A stretch of DNA of 64,000 bases, from assembly GCF_048263965.1 (NCBI RefSeq), contig NZ_JBLXDO010000004.1, positions 62,001-126,000 on the forward strand. Direction: 5' to 3'. The notes below the pieces were generated by a model, which made no database searches, had not been told where the DNA came from, and saw only the letters and a program-made list of their open reading frames with translations. The stretch comes from Ferrimonas sp048263965 (GTDB lineage: Bacteria; Pseudomonadota; Gammaproteobacteria; Enterobacterales; Shewanellaceae). Below are positions 9,031 to 17,419 of the stretch, one piece after another (the first letter of the stretch is position 1; each line of letters starts with the position of its first letter). A program made the position numbers and the translations under genes.

Positions 9031-9705
9031 ATGTTGGTACTCCTGGTCGAAGACAATCATCTATTAGCGAAGAACATCCTCCACTATCTGGAGCTTCGGG
9101 AGATCGAGTGTGATTATGCAGACACTCTTGAGCGAGCCGAACAGCGTCTGTCCCAACACCATTTCGATGCCATCATTCTGGATCTGAACCTGCCAGATGG
9201 CGATGGCGTAACTGCCTGTCGACGCTGGCAAAAGCAGTGCATCAATACACCAGTGATCATGCTTACCGCCCGGGGCAGTCTCAACGACAGGCTCGACGGC
9301 TTCGATGCCGGTGCGGATGACTACCTGGTCAAACCCTTCGCCATGGAGGAGCTGGTGGCCAGGCTGAAGGTGATCTCCCAAAGACGCCCGGCCCCCAAGA
9401 CGCTCAAACTGGGCGATCTGGAGATCGACTTTGCGGGCCACAGCGCCCATCGTCAGGGCCAACTTCTGAATCTCTCCAAAACCGGATGGCAGATCCTCTC
9501 CCTATTGGCCAGGCGCAGCCCGGAGATCGTCGAACGTGAAGAGATAGAACGCACCCTGTGGCCAGACAGTCCCCCTGACAGCGACAGCCTGCGCAGTCAC
9601 CTCCACCTTCTGCGCCGGGTGGTAGATAAACCCTTCGAGACAAAGCTGCTCCACACCGTCAGAGGTGTCGGGCTCAGCCTGAGGAGCACCAACGATGGCG
9701 CGTAA
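9031..9705 (+). CDS. OmpR/PhoB-family response regulator
   Basis: The 224-residue protein has a receiver domain (1-118) with the acidic pair ED (7-8), phospho-acceptor Asp at about 51 (LDLNLPDGDG), Thr in MLTARG and the conserved KPF. A winged-helix output domain follows (about 125-220, ending with TVRGVGLSL). It is most like the QseB/PmrA group. It overlaps the next gene, its cognate kinase, by 11 bases. Output targets are probably the ompK-like and urdA genes downstream, where paired repeats are seen at 11051-11120. Confidence 0.92.
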   Translation: MLVLLVEDNHLLAKNILHYLELREIECDYADTLERAEQRLSQHHFDAIILDLNLPDGDGVTACRRWQKQCINTPVIMLTARGSLNDRLDGFDAGADDYLVKPFAMEELVARLKVISQRRPAPKTLKLGDLEIDFAGHSAHRQGQLLNLSKTGWQILSLLARRSPEIVEREEIERTLWPDSPPDSDSLRSHLHLLRRVVDKPFETKLLHTVRGVGLSLRSTNDGA

Positions 9706-10906
9706 ACTCAGCCTCAAACGCACCTACCAGCTCTATGGCATCGGGTTTCTTATCCTGACCCTGGCCATCAACAGCATCATTCCCCTTTGCATGATGTGCA
9801 CCGGCATGTTCTCCATGCATGAGATCACCATGACCAACGCAGGACAGGCTGCAAAGAAGTGGTTTGAGCTGACTGACCAGCCCTATGAAACAGAAAACCT
9901 CAGGGTCTACCGGAGTTGGTCAGCGGTTCCGGAACTGGCGAAGCAGCTCAACGACAACAGGCAGCCAACACCACAGCAGGGGGTACTCCATCATCACGAT
10001 GACGGGGCCTATATCGACGCCCTGATGAACTACCAGAGCGACGATGGCCAGAGCTACTTCATCTGGCTCAGGTACGACGCCACCCACGACTTGGTGTTCG
10101 CCCCCAAGAACATGACAGCCATACTGCTGCTGATCACCATGACCTTCTTTGTGGTCGCCAGCCTGGCGTTCTACATGCAGAACCAGGTGATCACCCCGGT
10201 GCACCAGATCAGTCGCGCCATCAAACAACACGACTGGCAGAACATGAAACCCTTCCGCTTTCCCAAGCAGTGCTACGCCGAGTTGCAGTCCATCGTGGAC
10301 GCCCTGGATAACTCTCTGAAAAAACTACAGGAGGCACAGCAAAGGGAGCTCAGCTTTCTCCGGTTTGCCAGTCACGAATTGCGCACCCCCATCGCCATCT
10401 GCCAATCCTCCTTTGAGATACTCAATCTCCAGCAGGGACAGCTCAGCGGCCCTACCCTGCACGCCAGCCAGGCCACAGCACAGATGAAATCGATCACCGA
10501 AACCCTGCTTTGGCTCACCAATAAGGAGTGCAGTCCCCTGGATCAGGAGCGGGTTGATCTTGAGCAACTGCTGCACAAGGTGGTCGCCAGCCAGCGTCAG
10601 GTTCAGGGCTATCAGGCACCCATTGAGATAATCAGTGATGACACCCAGTTGCAGCTTCTGAAAGAGCCCCTGGCCATCATGCTCAACAACCTGGTCCGCA
10701 ACGCCATGGAGCACGGTGCCCAGGGCATCGTCATTCGTCAGCAGGGAGAGCTGATAGAGATCACCAACCCCACCAGCCAAGACAATCACAGCGGATTTGG
10801 TCTGGGGCTGATGCTGGTCAAGAGGCTGGCCAAACAGCTGGGGTGGCACTTCGATACCTCGAGAGTACAGGGGCAGTTCTGCGCCAGGCTGCAGATACGA
10901 ACTTGA
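9695..10906 (+). CDS. Sensor histidine kinase
   Basis: The 403-residue kinase has TM1 (about 14-34), a periplasmic domain of about 105 residues, TM2 (about 142-160), a HAMP-like linker, the H-box FASHELRTPIAICQSSFEIL with the phospho-accepting His, the N-box NNLVRNAMEHG and the G-box GFGLGLMLVKRLAKQLGWHF. The periplasmic part is too divergent to name a ligand. Its position two genes upstream of urdA suggests it senses urocanate, a related compound or redox state; this is inference. It ends at a terminator, so the channel and reductase genes have their own promoter. Confidence 0.9.
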   Translation: MARKLSLKRTYQLYGIGFLILTLAINSIIPLCMMCTGMFSMHEITMTNAGQAAKKWFELTDQPYETENLRVYRSWSAVPELAKQLNDNRQPTPQQGVLHHHDDGAYIDALMNYQSDDGQSYFIWLRYDATHDLVFAPKNMTAILLLITMTFFVVASLAFYMQNQVITPVHQISRAIKQHDWQNMKPFRFPKQCYAELQSIVDALDNSLKKLQEAQQRELSFLRFASHELRTPIAICQSSFEILNLQQGQLSGPTLHASQATAQMKSITETLLWLTNKECSPLDQERVDLEQLLHKVVASQRQVQGYQAPIEIISDDTQLQLLKEPLAIMLNNLVRNAMEHGAQGIVIRQQGELIEITNPTSQDNHSGFGLGLMLVKRLAKQLGWHFDTSRVQGQFCARLQIRT

Positions 10907-10913
10907 CCAATAA

Positions 10914-10943
10914 AAATGGCGGCTCCTCCAGCCGCCATTTTTT
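10914..10943 (+). terminator. Terminator of the two-component operon
   Basis: AAATGGCGGCT and AGCCGCCATTT arms with a 5-base loop and a terminal T run, 7 bases after the kinase stop. Confidence 0.9.
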
Positions 10944-11050
10944 GTTCGTGAAAACAATGTTGAAGTTATCACGAGTTTTGACACTTATTTGACGTTGAGA
11001 CTTTTGCCTGGGGGAAATACCTAAAGAACCTGCCCAATAGTGTTAATTAG

Positions 11051-11120
11051 CCCACAGCATCCACGTGAAATTTATAAACCTTTTTCAATTACTTCCTAAA
11101 CCCACAGAGTTATATTTCAC
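11051..11120. promoter_or_regulatory. Paired repeats upstream of the channel-urdA operon
   Basis: CCCACAG occurs at 11051 and again at 11101, exactly 50 bases apart. GTGAAAT (11065-11071) is inverted as ATTTCAC (11114-11120). The surrounding sequence is AT-rich and lies 84-153 bases before the start at 11204. Binding of the response regulator or LuxR-type protein encoded upstream is a reasonable guess. The rest of the 297-base gap shows nothing else recognisable. Confidence 0.45.
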
Positions 11121-11203
11121 TTAAAAATCAGCGCGAACCAACTCACATTAATCCCTGATGCAATAGTTATTCTGTCCCCGTCAATTATAAGGGGACACAC
11201 ATT

Positions 11204-11950
11204 ATGAAACTCAAACTCCTGGCGGCAGCAGTCGCCCTGGCCGCCACTCCGGCCCTCTCCGCCACCTCTCTGGATATCGGCTATAAGGCTTACACATCCG
11301 ACACCAAGGATGATAACCGCGGCGCCTATGACCAGCCATTCCTCAAACTGAGCCATTTCAACAAGGCCGACTGGGGCACTTTGTTTGCTTACGTGAAGCT
11401 GGAAAACCCCGGCGAAGTCAAAGATGCCCAGCACGGTGCCGATGGCAAACTGACGGTCAAGTCCCTGGCCATCGTCGATAAACAGATTGGCGATTCCGCC
11501 TACAACTGGTGGCTGCAGAACTTCCTCGCCTCAAACCGCACCGTGATGGAGGACAACCTCTATCTGGGCTTCACCACCAACCGTAAATATGGCCAGCTGT
11601 TTATCAACGCCGGACTCGGCGTCAACTACTCTGCCGCCTCCTTCAGCCCCACCAATGCCAGCTTCGATGGCATGACCGGGGGAGCCGCAGTGATCAATGC
11701 CCGCTATCCGCTTCAGTTCCTTGGGCTCAAGCACTCCCTCAGCGTCAACTACGAGGGGCAGTTCGGTCGTGACGACGAGCACCAGAGCGCCTTGGGCTAC
11801 GACAGCTATGGCCATCAGATCATCACTACCCTGAAGACCAGCCTGGGCGACGGCATCTACACCAAACTGCATCTGACCCAGTTCGACAGCTGGGGGGCCA
11901 CCCCCAACGATGGCATCGAGTACGGCCTGGCCTTCGGCTTCAGCTTCTGA
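11204..11950 (+). CDS. Tsx/OmpK-family outer-membrane channel
   Basis: The 248-residue protein has a cleavable signal peptide (MKLKLLAAAVALAATPALSA) and ends in an aromatic beta-barrel C-terminus (EYGLAFGFSF). The pattern of beta strands, the WWLQNFLASNRTVMEDNLYL region and the length fit the nucleoside-specific channel family Tsx/OmpK. Such channels bind small ring compounds at the outer membrane. It starts 16 bases before the end-to-start junction with the reductase gene, so the two are cotranscribed, and urocanate (an imidazole compound) is a plausible cargo. Substrate is inference from context only. Confidence 0.8.
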   Translation: MKLKLLAAAVALAATPALSATSLDIGYKAYTSDTKDDNRGAYDQPFLKLSHFNKADWGTLFAYVKLENPGEVKDAQHGADGKLTVKSLAIVDKQIGDSAYNWWLQNFLASNRTVMEDNLYLGFTTNRKYGQLFINAGLGVNYSAASFSPTNASFDGMTGGAAVINARYPLQFLGLKHSLSVNYEGQFGRDDEHQSALGYDSYGHQIITTLKTSLGDGIYTKLHLTQFDSWGATPNDGIEYGLAFGFSF

Positions 11951-11966
11951 TCGAGAGGACTCCTGA

Positions 11967-13718
11967 ATGATTAAGAAATCCCTTATCTGCGGCGCCATCC
12001 TGGCGCTGATGGCGGGCTGCAGTGCCCAGACCGAACAACCCGGCGTCACCAGCCAGGGCAAGGCCTTTGGCAAACATGGTGAAATTCAGGTCCAGACCGA
12101 AACCAAAGGCGGTCAGCTGGTGGATATCCAGATCCTGAAGCAGAACGAAAACAAGGTGCTGGCCGGCGCAGTGTTCACCGAGATGAAAGACGCCATGCTC
12201 CAGGCCAACAGCACTGAGGTGGATGGCATCAGCGGCGCCACCATCACTTCCGGCGCCTTCAAAGAGGCGGTCAACAACTCCCTGGATGCCGCCGGCGTTA
12301 CCCTGATCGCCGGGGCCGCCAAGGCAGGCAAGAAAGAGAAAGCCCTGGACGCAGAGCAGAACTTCGACGTGGTGGTGGTTGGTTCCGGTGGTGCCGGGTT
12401 CAGCGCCGCCATCACCGCCAAAAATGCCGGTGCCAAGGTGGTGATCATCGAAAAGATGCCCACCGTTGGCGGCAACTCGCTGATCACCGGCGGCCAGATG
12501 AACGTGCCCGGCAACTGGGTTCAGAAGAAGATGGGCATTGAAGACAACATCGAGCTCTACATCAAGGACACCCTGAAAGGGGGCGACTACAAAGGCGACC
12601 CCGAGATGGTTCGCATCCTGGCGGAACAATCCCTGCCTGCGGCCGAATGGCTGCGCGACTACATCAAAGTCGACTTCTACAAAGACCAGCTGTTCCAGTT
12701 TGGCGGCCACAGCGTCAAGCGTGCCCTGATCCCCAAGAACCACACCGGCGCCGAATGGATCAGCAAGTTCATGGCCAAGGCCGATGAACTGCAGATCCCC
12801 ATCCACACCCGCACCACAGCCACCGCCCTAATCAAGGATCAGAGCGGACGGGTCATCGGCGTGGAAGCGGAGCACAATGGTAAGAAGATGGTCTACAACG
12901 CCGCCAAGGGCGTGATCCTGGCCACCGGTGGCTTCGGCGCCAATGTGGCGATGCGCACCAAGTTTGTCCCTGAGCTGGACAACCGTTACGGCACCACCAA
13001 CGCCCGCGGCATCACCGGCGACGGCATTGTGATGGCGGAGAAGCTCAAGGCCAAGACCGCCAACATGAACTACATCCAGACCTACCCCATCTGCCATGTG
13101 GACACCGGAGTGATCTCCCTGATTGCCGACTCGCGCTTCTTCGGCGCCATCCTGGTGAACAAAGAGGGCAACCGCTTTGTGGAGGAGCTGGAGCGTCGTG
13201 ACGTCATCAGCCGCGCCATCCTGGCGCAGACCAACCAGCAAGCCTATGTGCTCTGGGGCCAGGAGATCGAGAAGTACGCCCACACCGTGGATGTGCACAA
13301 GGAGGAGTTCGACGAGCTCCACCGCAAGGGCTTTATGTACAAGGCCGACAGCATCGAAGAGCTGGCCGATAAATTCGGCATCGACAAGCAGGCACTGATG
13401 GCCCAGGTGACTCAGGTCAACCAGTTTGCCAAGGCTGGCAAGGATCAGCAGTTCAACCATCGCGGCGGCCTGAAGACCCTGCTCAAGCCCCCCTTCTACA
13501 TGCTGGTGGCCAAACCCTCAGTGCACCACACCATGGGTGGCCTGGTCACCGACACCCACACCCGGGTCATCGGCGACAATGGCAAAGTAATCCCCGGCCT
13601 GTTTGCTGCCGGGGAAGTCACCGGACTGACCCATGGCACCAACCGCCTGGGCGGTAATGCCATTACCGATGTGACCGTGTTTGGCCGCATCGCAGGTAAG
13701 GAAGCTGCCAACCTCTAA
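11967..13718 (+). CDS. urdA: Urocanate reductase-like flavoprotein (UrdA type), lipoprotein
   Basis: The 583-residue protein has a lipobox (LMAGC, Cys18), an FMN_bind domain with the SGAT flavinylation site (Thr92), a FAD-binding motif GSGGAG (139-144) and a fumarate-reductase/succinate-dehydrogenase-type catalytic domain. It has no CXXCH, so it is not a flavocytochrome. The His of true fumarate reductases (IQxHP) is Tyr here (IQTYP, Tyr373). Tyr373, Asp388, Arg411, His520, Arg560 and Gly562 all coincide, residue number included, with the urocanate-binding set I recall for Shewanella oneidensis UrdA (582 residues). It would reduce urocanate to imidazole propionate in the periplasm as a respiratory acceptor. 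Its FMN would be attached by the ApbE encoded next. Confidence 0.88.
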   Translation: MIKKSLICGAILALMAGCSAQTEQPGVTSQGKAFGKHGEIQVQTETKGGQLVDIQILKQNENKVLAGAVFTEMKDAMLQANSTEVDGISGATITSGAFKEAVNNSLDAAGVTLIAGAAKAGKKEKALDAEQNFDVVVVGSGGAGFSAAITAKNAGAKVVIIEKMPTVGGNSLITGGQMNVPGNWVQKKMGIEDNIELYIKDTLKGGDYKGDPEMVRILAEQSLPAAEWLRDYIKVDFYKDQLFQFGGHSVKRALIPKNHTGAEWISKFMAKADELQIPIHTRTTATALIKDQSGRVIGVEAEHNGKKMVYNAAKGVILATGGFGANVAMRTKFVPELDNRYGTTNARGITGDGIVMAEKLKAKTANMNYIQTYPICHVDTGVISLIADSRFFGAILVNKEGNRFVEELERRDVISRAILAQTNQQAYVLWGQEIEKYAHTVDVHKEEFDELHRKGFMYKADSIEELADKFGIDKQALMAQVTQVNQFAKAGKDQQFNHRGGLKTLLKPPFYMLVAKPSVHHTMGGLVTDTHTRVIGDNGKVIPGLFAAGEVTGLTHGTNRLGGNAITDVTVFGRIAGKEAANL

Positions 13719-13741
13719 GGGGAAGGATTCCGCCCCTTGTT

Positions 13742-13766
13742 GCCGGCCCTCGCGGCCGGCTTTTTT
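13742..13766 (+). terminator. Terminator between urdA and apbE
   Basis: GCCGGCC and GGCCGGC arms with a 5-base loop and six T residues lie directly after urdA. The apbE ribosome site begins within a few bases of the T run, so apbE expression probably depends on read-through and is lower than that of urdA. Confidence 0.88.
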
Positions 13767-13778
13767 CTGGAGGCCAGT

Positions 13779-14834
13779 ATGACCCCATCTTGTCACTCTC
13801 TACTCACTCCCCTTTGGCTGGCGCTGATGCTGCTCAGCTTGAGTGCTTCGGCCAGCAGCCCCTTACGTCAGTTGCATGGCAACACCATGGGCACCAGCTA
13901 CAGCATTCGTTGGCAACAGCAAACTCCGGAGCAAAGCCCGGCCCAGGTGCAGCACCAGGTCGAACGCCAATTGGAGAGAATCAACAAAAGCCTGTCGGTG
14001 TTTCGCCAGAACTCTGAAGTTGTCACCCTTAATCGCGCACCGGTTGGAGACCCCATCCGGGTGTCAAAAGAGACGATCCGGGTGCTGAGCCTGGCCAAAC
14101 ACATTTACCGGCAGACGGATGGCGCCCTGGACATCACCCTGGGACCCGTCATCGAGTTCTGGGGCTTTGGCGTCCGCCCCAGAGATCTGAGCCATAAGAG
14201 TCTGGGTCAGCTGGAACTGGTGCGCAGCAGGACGGGAATGGAGGGATTTCTGCTCAGAGAGGGTATGTTCACTAAAATCATTCCTGGGCTGGAGCTCAAC
14301 CCCTCTGCCGTGGCCAAAGGCTATGGGGTGGATCTCATCGCCGAAGCCATGGAACAGATGGGCATCCGCCACTTCCTAGTGGAAGTGGGCGGTGAGCTAC
14401 GCAGCCGGGGCCACTCCCCCCTTGGGCGACCCTGGCAGGTGGCGGTCACCCGCCCCGAAAAGCTGAGTCTGGAGTATCAGCAGCTAGTGCCACTGCACGA
14501 CATGGCCATGGCCACCTCAGGCAACTACGTCAATGTGATTCAGGCGCAGGGCCAAACTCTGGGACACATCATCGATCCACGCACCGGCTTCCCGGCCACC
14601 ACCGGCCCACTTTCGGTCACCGTGCTCCACCCCAGCTGCGCCGTCGCCGACGGTTACGCCACGGCGATGATGGTGCTGACTCCGGCCAAAGCCCTCTCTC
14701 TGGCCAGAGAGCTGGACCTGGCGGTGATGCTGGTAGAGAACGGCCCTACGGGCCCGGTCAGCCGCTTCAGTCCGGCTCTGCAGAAGATCCTGAATGAAAA
14801 GCAAAATGCAGAAACTAAAAAACCGGCTCATTGA
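13779..14834 (+). CDS. apbE: FAD:protein FMN transferase (ApbE)
   Basis: The 351-residue protein has a signal peptide (cleavage near SASAS) and the ApbE signatures NTMGTSYSIRW, NPSAVAKGYGVDLI, VEVGGELRSRGHS and MAMATSGNYVN, with the metal-site ADGYATAMMVL. ApbE moves FMN from FAD onto Thr of (S/D)GA(T/S) motifs in periplasmic proteins. Its substrate here is very likely Thr92 of the neighbouring urdA product. Start at 13779 follows a CTGGAGG site; the frame is open further upstream but runs through the terminator. The stop codon lies inside its own terminator stem. Confidence 0.93.
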   Translation: MTPSCHSLLTPLWLALMLLSLSASASSPLRQLHGNTMGTSYSIRWQQQTPEQSPAQVQHQVERQLERINKSLSVFRQNSEVVTLNRAPVGDPIRVSKETIRVLSLAKHIYRQTDGALDITLGPVIEFWGFGVRPRDLSHKSLGQLELVRSRTGMEGFLLREGMFTKIIPGLELNPSAVAKGYGVDLIAEAMEQMGIRHFLVEVGGELRSRGHSPLGRPWQVAVTRPEKLSLEYQQLVPLHDMAMATSGNYVNVIQAQGQTLGHIIDPRTGFPATTGPLSVTVLHPSCAVADGYATAMMVLTPAKALSLARELDLAVMLVENGPTGPVSRFSPALQKILNEKQNAETKKPAH

Positions 14835-14846
14835 GCCGGTTTTTTA
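14817..14846 (+). terminator. apbE terminator
   Basis: AACCGGCTCA and TGAGCCGGTT arms followed by T residues. The apbE stop codon (14832-14834) is within the 3' arm. Confidence 0.88.
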
Positions 14847-14856
14847 AAGGGAATCT

Positions 14857-14931
14857 TGGAGCGGCTAGAGGGAATCGAACCCTCATCACGAGCTTGGGAA
14901 GCTCGGGTAATGGCCATTATACGATAGCCGC
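14857..14931 (-). tRNA. tRNA-Gly (anticodon CCC)
   Basis: On the minus strand the acceptor stem GCGGCTA/TAGCCGC, discriminator T and encoded CCA, the T-arm GAGGGTTCGATTCCCTC and the anticodon arm CGAGC-TTCCCAA-GCTCG are all clear. Residues 34-36 of the loop are CCC, reading GGG codons. Its D-arm is like that of bacterial glyT rather than glyU. Confidence 0.95.
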
Positions 14932-15015
14932 GTCAGACACTTAGCTTATGAAATTCCCATATGCCTTGGCAAGATGTAATCCACTCTTTCGCGTTTCTCT
15001 TCCTAATCCACCAAC

Positions 15016-15044
15016 AAAAACGCCCCGCAATGCGGGGCGTTTTT
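15016..15044 (-). terminator. Terminator of the S46 peptidase gene
   Basis: AAAAACGCCCCGC and GCGGGGCGTTTTT arms, 16 bases past the peptidase stop codon. It is symmetrical enough to act in both directions. Confidence 0.9.
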
Positions 15045-15059
15045 CAAAGAGGTGCAGGT

Positions 15060-17219
15060 TTACTCAACCACTTCCATCTCTTCCAGCAGGTTGTCGGCAC
15101 CGTCCAGGTACTTCATCACCCACAGCATATAGCGGCTGTCCACGTGAATGGAGCGGCTCAGGTCGTTGTTGTAGCTCCAGTCGGCGGTGATGGACTCATA
15201 CACGCCGTCAAACAGCAGACCCACCAGCTCGCCACGACCGTTCATGGTTGGGGAGCCAGAGTTACCACCGGTGGAATCCAGGTTGGTCAGGAAGTTCACC
15301 GGAACGCTGCCCAGGGACTCCTGCTTGTAGGGGCCGTAGACCTTGTCCTTGATCAGCTGCAGTTGCTTCTCTGAGGCGTGGAAAGGCGCTTCACCGGTTG
15401 CCTTGGCAGCCAGACCTTCCAGAGAGGTGAAAGGTACGGCAACCAGGCCATCCTGCGGAGAGTAAGGCACCACGGTACCGAAGGTCAGACGCAGGCTGGA
15501 GTTGGCGTCGGCGTAGACCGGCAGACCCAGGCTCTCGTTGTAGGCGATGATGGCGTTCATGTAGTCAGGGCGAACCTGCAGCAGGCGACCAGACAGATCC
15601 TTGGCTTCCTTCTCACGCTTCATCTTGGCGTCGTAGGTGGCGACGGCATAACGGATGAAGGGGTCGTTGCTGGCCTGGAACTCTTCAGGAGTCTTGTCCA
15701 GCCACGCCAGGCGGGTCTCCGCCTTGCCCAGGTCGGTGGTGGCGTACATGGAGTCCAGCTTGCTCTTCAGCGCGCCGGCATCGAACTTGCCGGTCAGGCC
15801 GAATACGCGGTCCAGATCTTCCAAGTGCTCGGAAGCGGGCAGCTGAGCGTACTTACCCAGTTGCAGGGCCAGGATCGCCTTGTCCACCTCTACGTCGTAA
15901 CGACGGTCAACACGCTGCATGGCGGCCATGATGCCGTCCCAGTCACGCTCCTGATAACCAGGCTCGCGCTCCAGATCAGGCTTCTGCTTCTCCTGGGACA
16001 GGCGGTACAGACGGGCAGCGATGCTGGTCATCTGGTTGTAGCGCAGGTAACCCAGGATGATATCGCGATCCAGGTGGGCGTGATCCTCTTCGATCAGCGC
16101 GTTCAACTGGTTGATCACATCGCCGTACTGCTTGGCACGTTTGCTGTCGCTGTTGATCCAGTCCAGCAGCGCCTTCTCTTCGCCCATCTTCTTGGCCAGG
16201 ATGCCGGTCTTGGCATAGCCCTCGATCATGGACTGGAAGTTCTTGGCGTAGTTGGCCAGGCTGGCCAGGGTGCTCTCGTACTTGATGCGGGCGTCGCTGC
16301 CTTCGGCAGAGGTCGCCTTGATCAGGTCGATGATCTCTTCACGAGCCACCTTGGACTTGGGGTAGATCGCTTCGAAGTAGGTCTGAACCTCTTCGGCGGT
16401 GCGGTAACGGTTGGTGCGGCCTGGGTAGCCCGCCACCATCACGAAGTCACCATTCTCAACACCCTTGGCGGAGACCTTGAGGAAACGCTCAGGCTGGAAG
16501 GGCACGTTCTCTTCGCTGTAGTCAGCGGGACGACCGTCTTTACCCACATAGGCGCGGAAGAAGGAGTAGTCGCCGGTGTGACGGGGCCACATCCAGTTGT
16601 CGATGTCGCCACCGTACTTGCCCACGGACATGGAGGGGGTGTACACCAGACGCACGTCGCGGATCTCCAGTTCCTTGACCAGGAAGTACTGGGCGCCGCG
16701 GTGGAAGTTGTATACGTCACAACGGTAGTCATCGCTCACTTCACACTCGGCCACCAGGGCCTTGGTGTTGTTTTCGATGGTGTTGTAGTACTCCTCACCG
16801 TTCTTGGCAGACTTGGTGCCGGACAGCACCTTGTCGGTGACGTCGACCATGGACTCGGTGGCCCAGATCTTGTAACCGGGAACCGGCTCTTTCTCTTCAG
16901 AGCGGGTCTTGGCCAGGAAGCCGTTCTCCAGGATGTTGTCTTCCGGAGTGGAGTGGTACTGGATGGCGCCATAACCACAGTGGTGGTTGGTCACAACCAG
17001 GCCATCGGGAGAGACGAAAGAGGCGGTACAGCCACCGAAGTTGATGATGGCGTTCATGGGGAAGGCACCCAGATCCGCCATGGACTTGGCGTCGATCTCC
17101 AGGCCCATCTTCGTCAGTTTGTCCTCCAGGGAGGGGATTTGATGGGGCTGCCACATGCCCTCGTCGGCAAGCGCCGTCAGCGGCAGTGCTACCACTGCCG
17201 CGGTTAACCAAGCTCTCAT
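15060..17219 (-). CDS. S46-family dipeptidyl-peptidase, DPP7-like
   Basis: The 719-residue protein has a signal peptide (MRAWLTAAVVALPLTALA) and the S46 signatures: the His region VVTNHHCGYGAIQYHST, WMWPRHTGDYSFFRAYVG and the nucleophile region STGGNSGSPTMNGRGE. S46 enzymes release N-terminal dipeptides in the periplasm. In this family the residue 18 positions after the nucleophile Ser decides P1 preference. It is Gly here, as in DPP7 and DAP BII (hydrophobic P1), not the Arg of DPP11 (acidic P1). A single-gene unit with a terminator; the permease gene upstream in the same direction could supply uptake of released aromatic residues, but this is conjecture. Confidence 0.92.
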   Translation of the reverse strand: MRAWLTAAVVALPLTALADEGMWQPHQIPSLEDKLTKMGLEIDAKSMADLGAFPMNAIINFGGCTASFVSPDGLVVTNHHCGYGAIQYHSTPEDNILENGFLAKTRSEEKEPVPGYKIWATESMVDVTDKVLSGTKSAKNGEEYYNTIENNTKALVAECEVSDDYRCDVYNFHRGAQYFLVKELEIRDVRLVYTPSMSVGKYGGDIDNWMWPRHTGDYSFFRAYVGKDGRPADYSEENVPFQPERFLKVSAKGVENGDFVMVAGYPGRTNRYRTAEEVQTYFEAIYPKSKVAREEIIDLIKATSAEGSDARIKYESTLASLANYAKNFQSMIEGYAKTGILAKKMGEEKALLDWINSDSKRAKQYGDVINQLNALIEEDHAHLDRDIILGYLRYNQMTSIAARLYRLSQEKQKPDLEREPGYQERDWDGIMAAMQRVDRRYDVEVDKAILALQLGKYAQLPASEHLEDLDRVFGLTGKFDAGALKSKLDSMYATTDLGKAETRLAWLDKTPEEFQASNDPFIRYAVATYDAKMKREKEAKDLSGRLLQVRPDYMNAIIAYNESLGLPVYADANSSLRLTFGTVVPYSPQDGLVAVPFTSLEGLAAKATGEAPFHASEKQLQLIKDKVYGPYKQESLGSVPVNFLTNLDSTGGNSGSPTMNGRGELVGLLFDGVYESITADWSYNNDLSRSIHVDSRYMLWVMKYLDGADNLLEEMEVVE

Positions 17220-17280
17220 TGCTGTTTCCTTCTCAGATTCCGTCTCTTAATACACGGACGGATCATCCTTTAGGGTGGGT

Positions 17281-17302
17281 GGTGGCAGGGTCACCTGCCA
17301 CC
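17281..17302. other. Perfect hairpin in the leader of the S46 peptidase gene
   Basis: GGTGGCAGG and CCTGCCACC form 9-bp exact arms with a 4-base loop, 62 bases upstream of the peptidase start and 118 bases past the permease stop. There is no T tract on either strand, so a standard terminator is unlikely. A leader-RNA stem or protein site is possible. Confidence 0.45.
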
Positions 17303-17419
17303 AGAATAGTTCCGGAACACTCTATCACAAGCGATTGTGCGGAATAACCTCGCTGTAACATCATGAAGCAATTTGGCCGGAAATCAGGTTCATAACCCAG
17401 CCAGTTGCCTAGTCAGCAG

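Noticed and set aside
11967..13718. Classification as flavocytochrome c fumarate reductase
   Set aside because: No heme motif is present, and the fumarate-binding His is Tyr373, which fits urocanate reductase.
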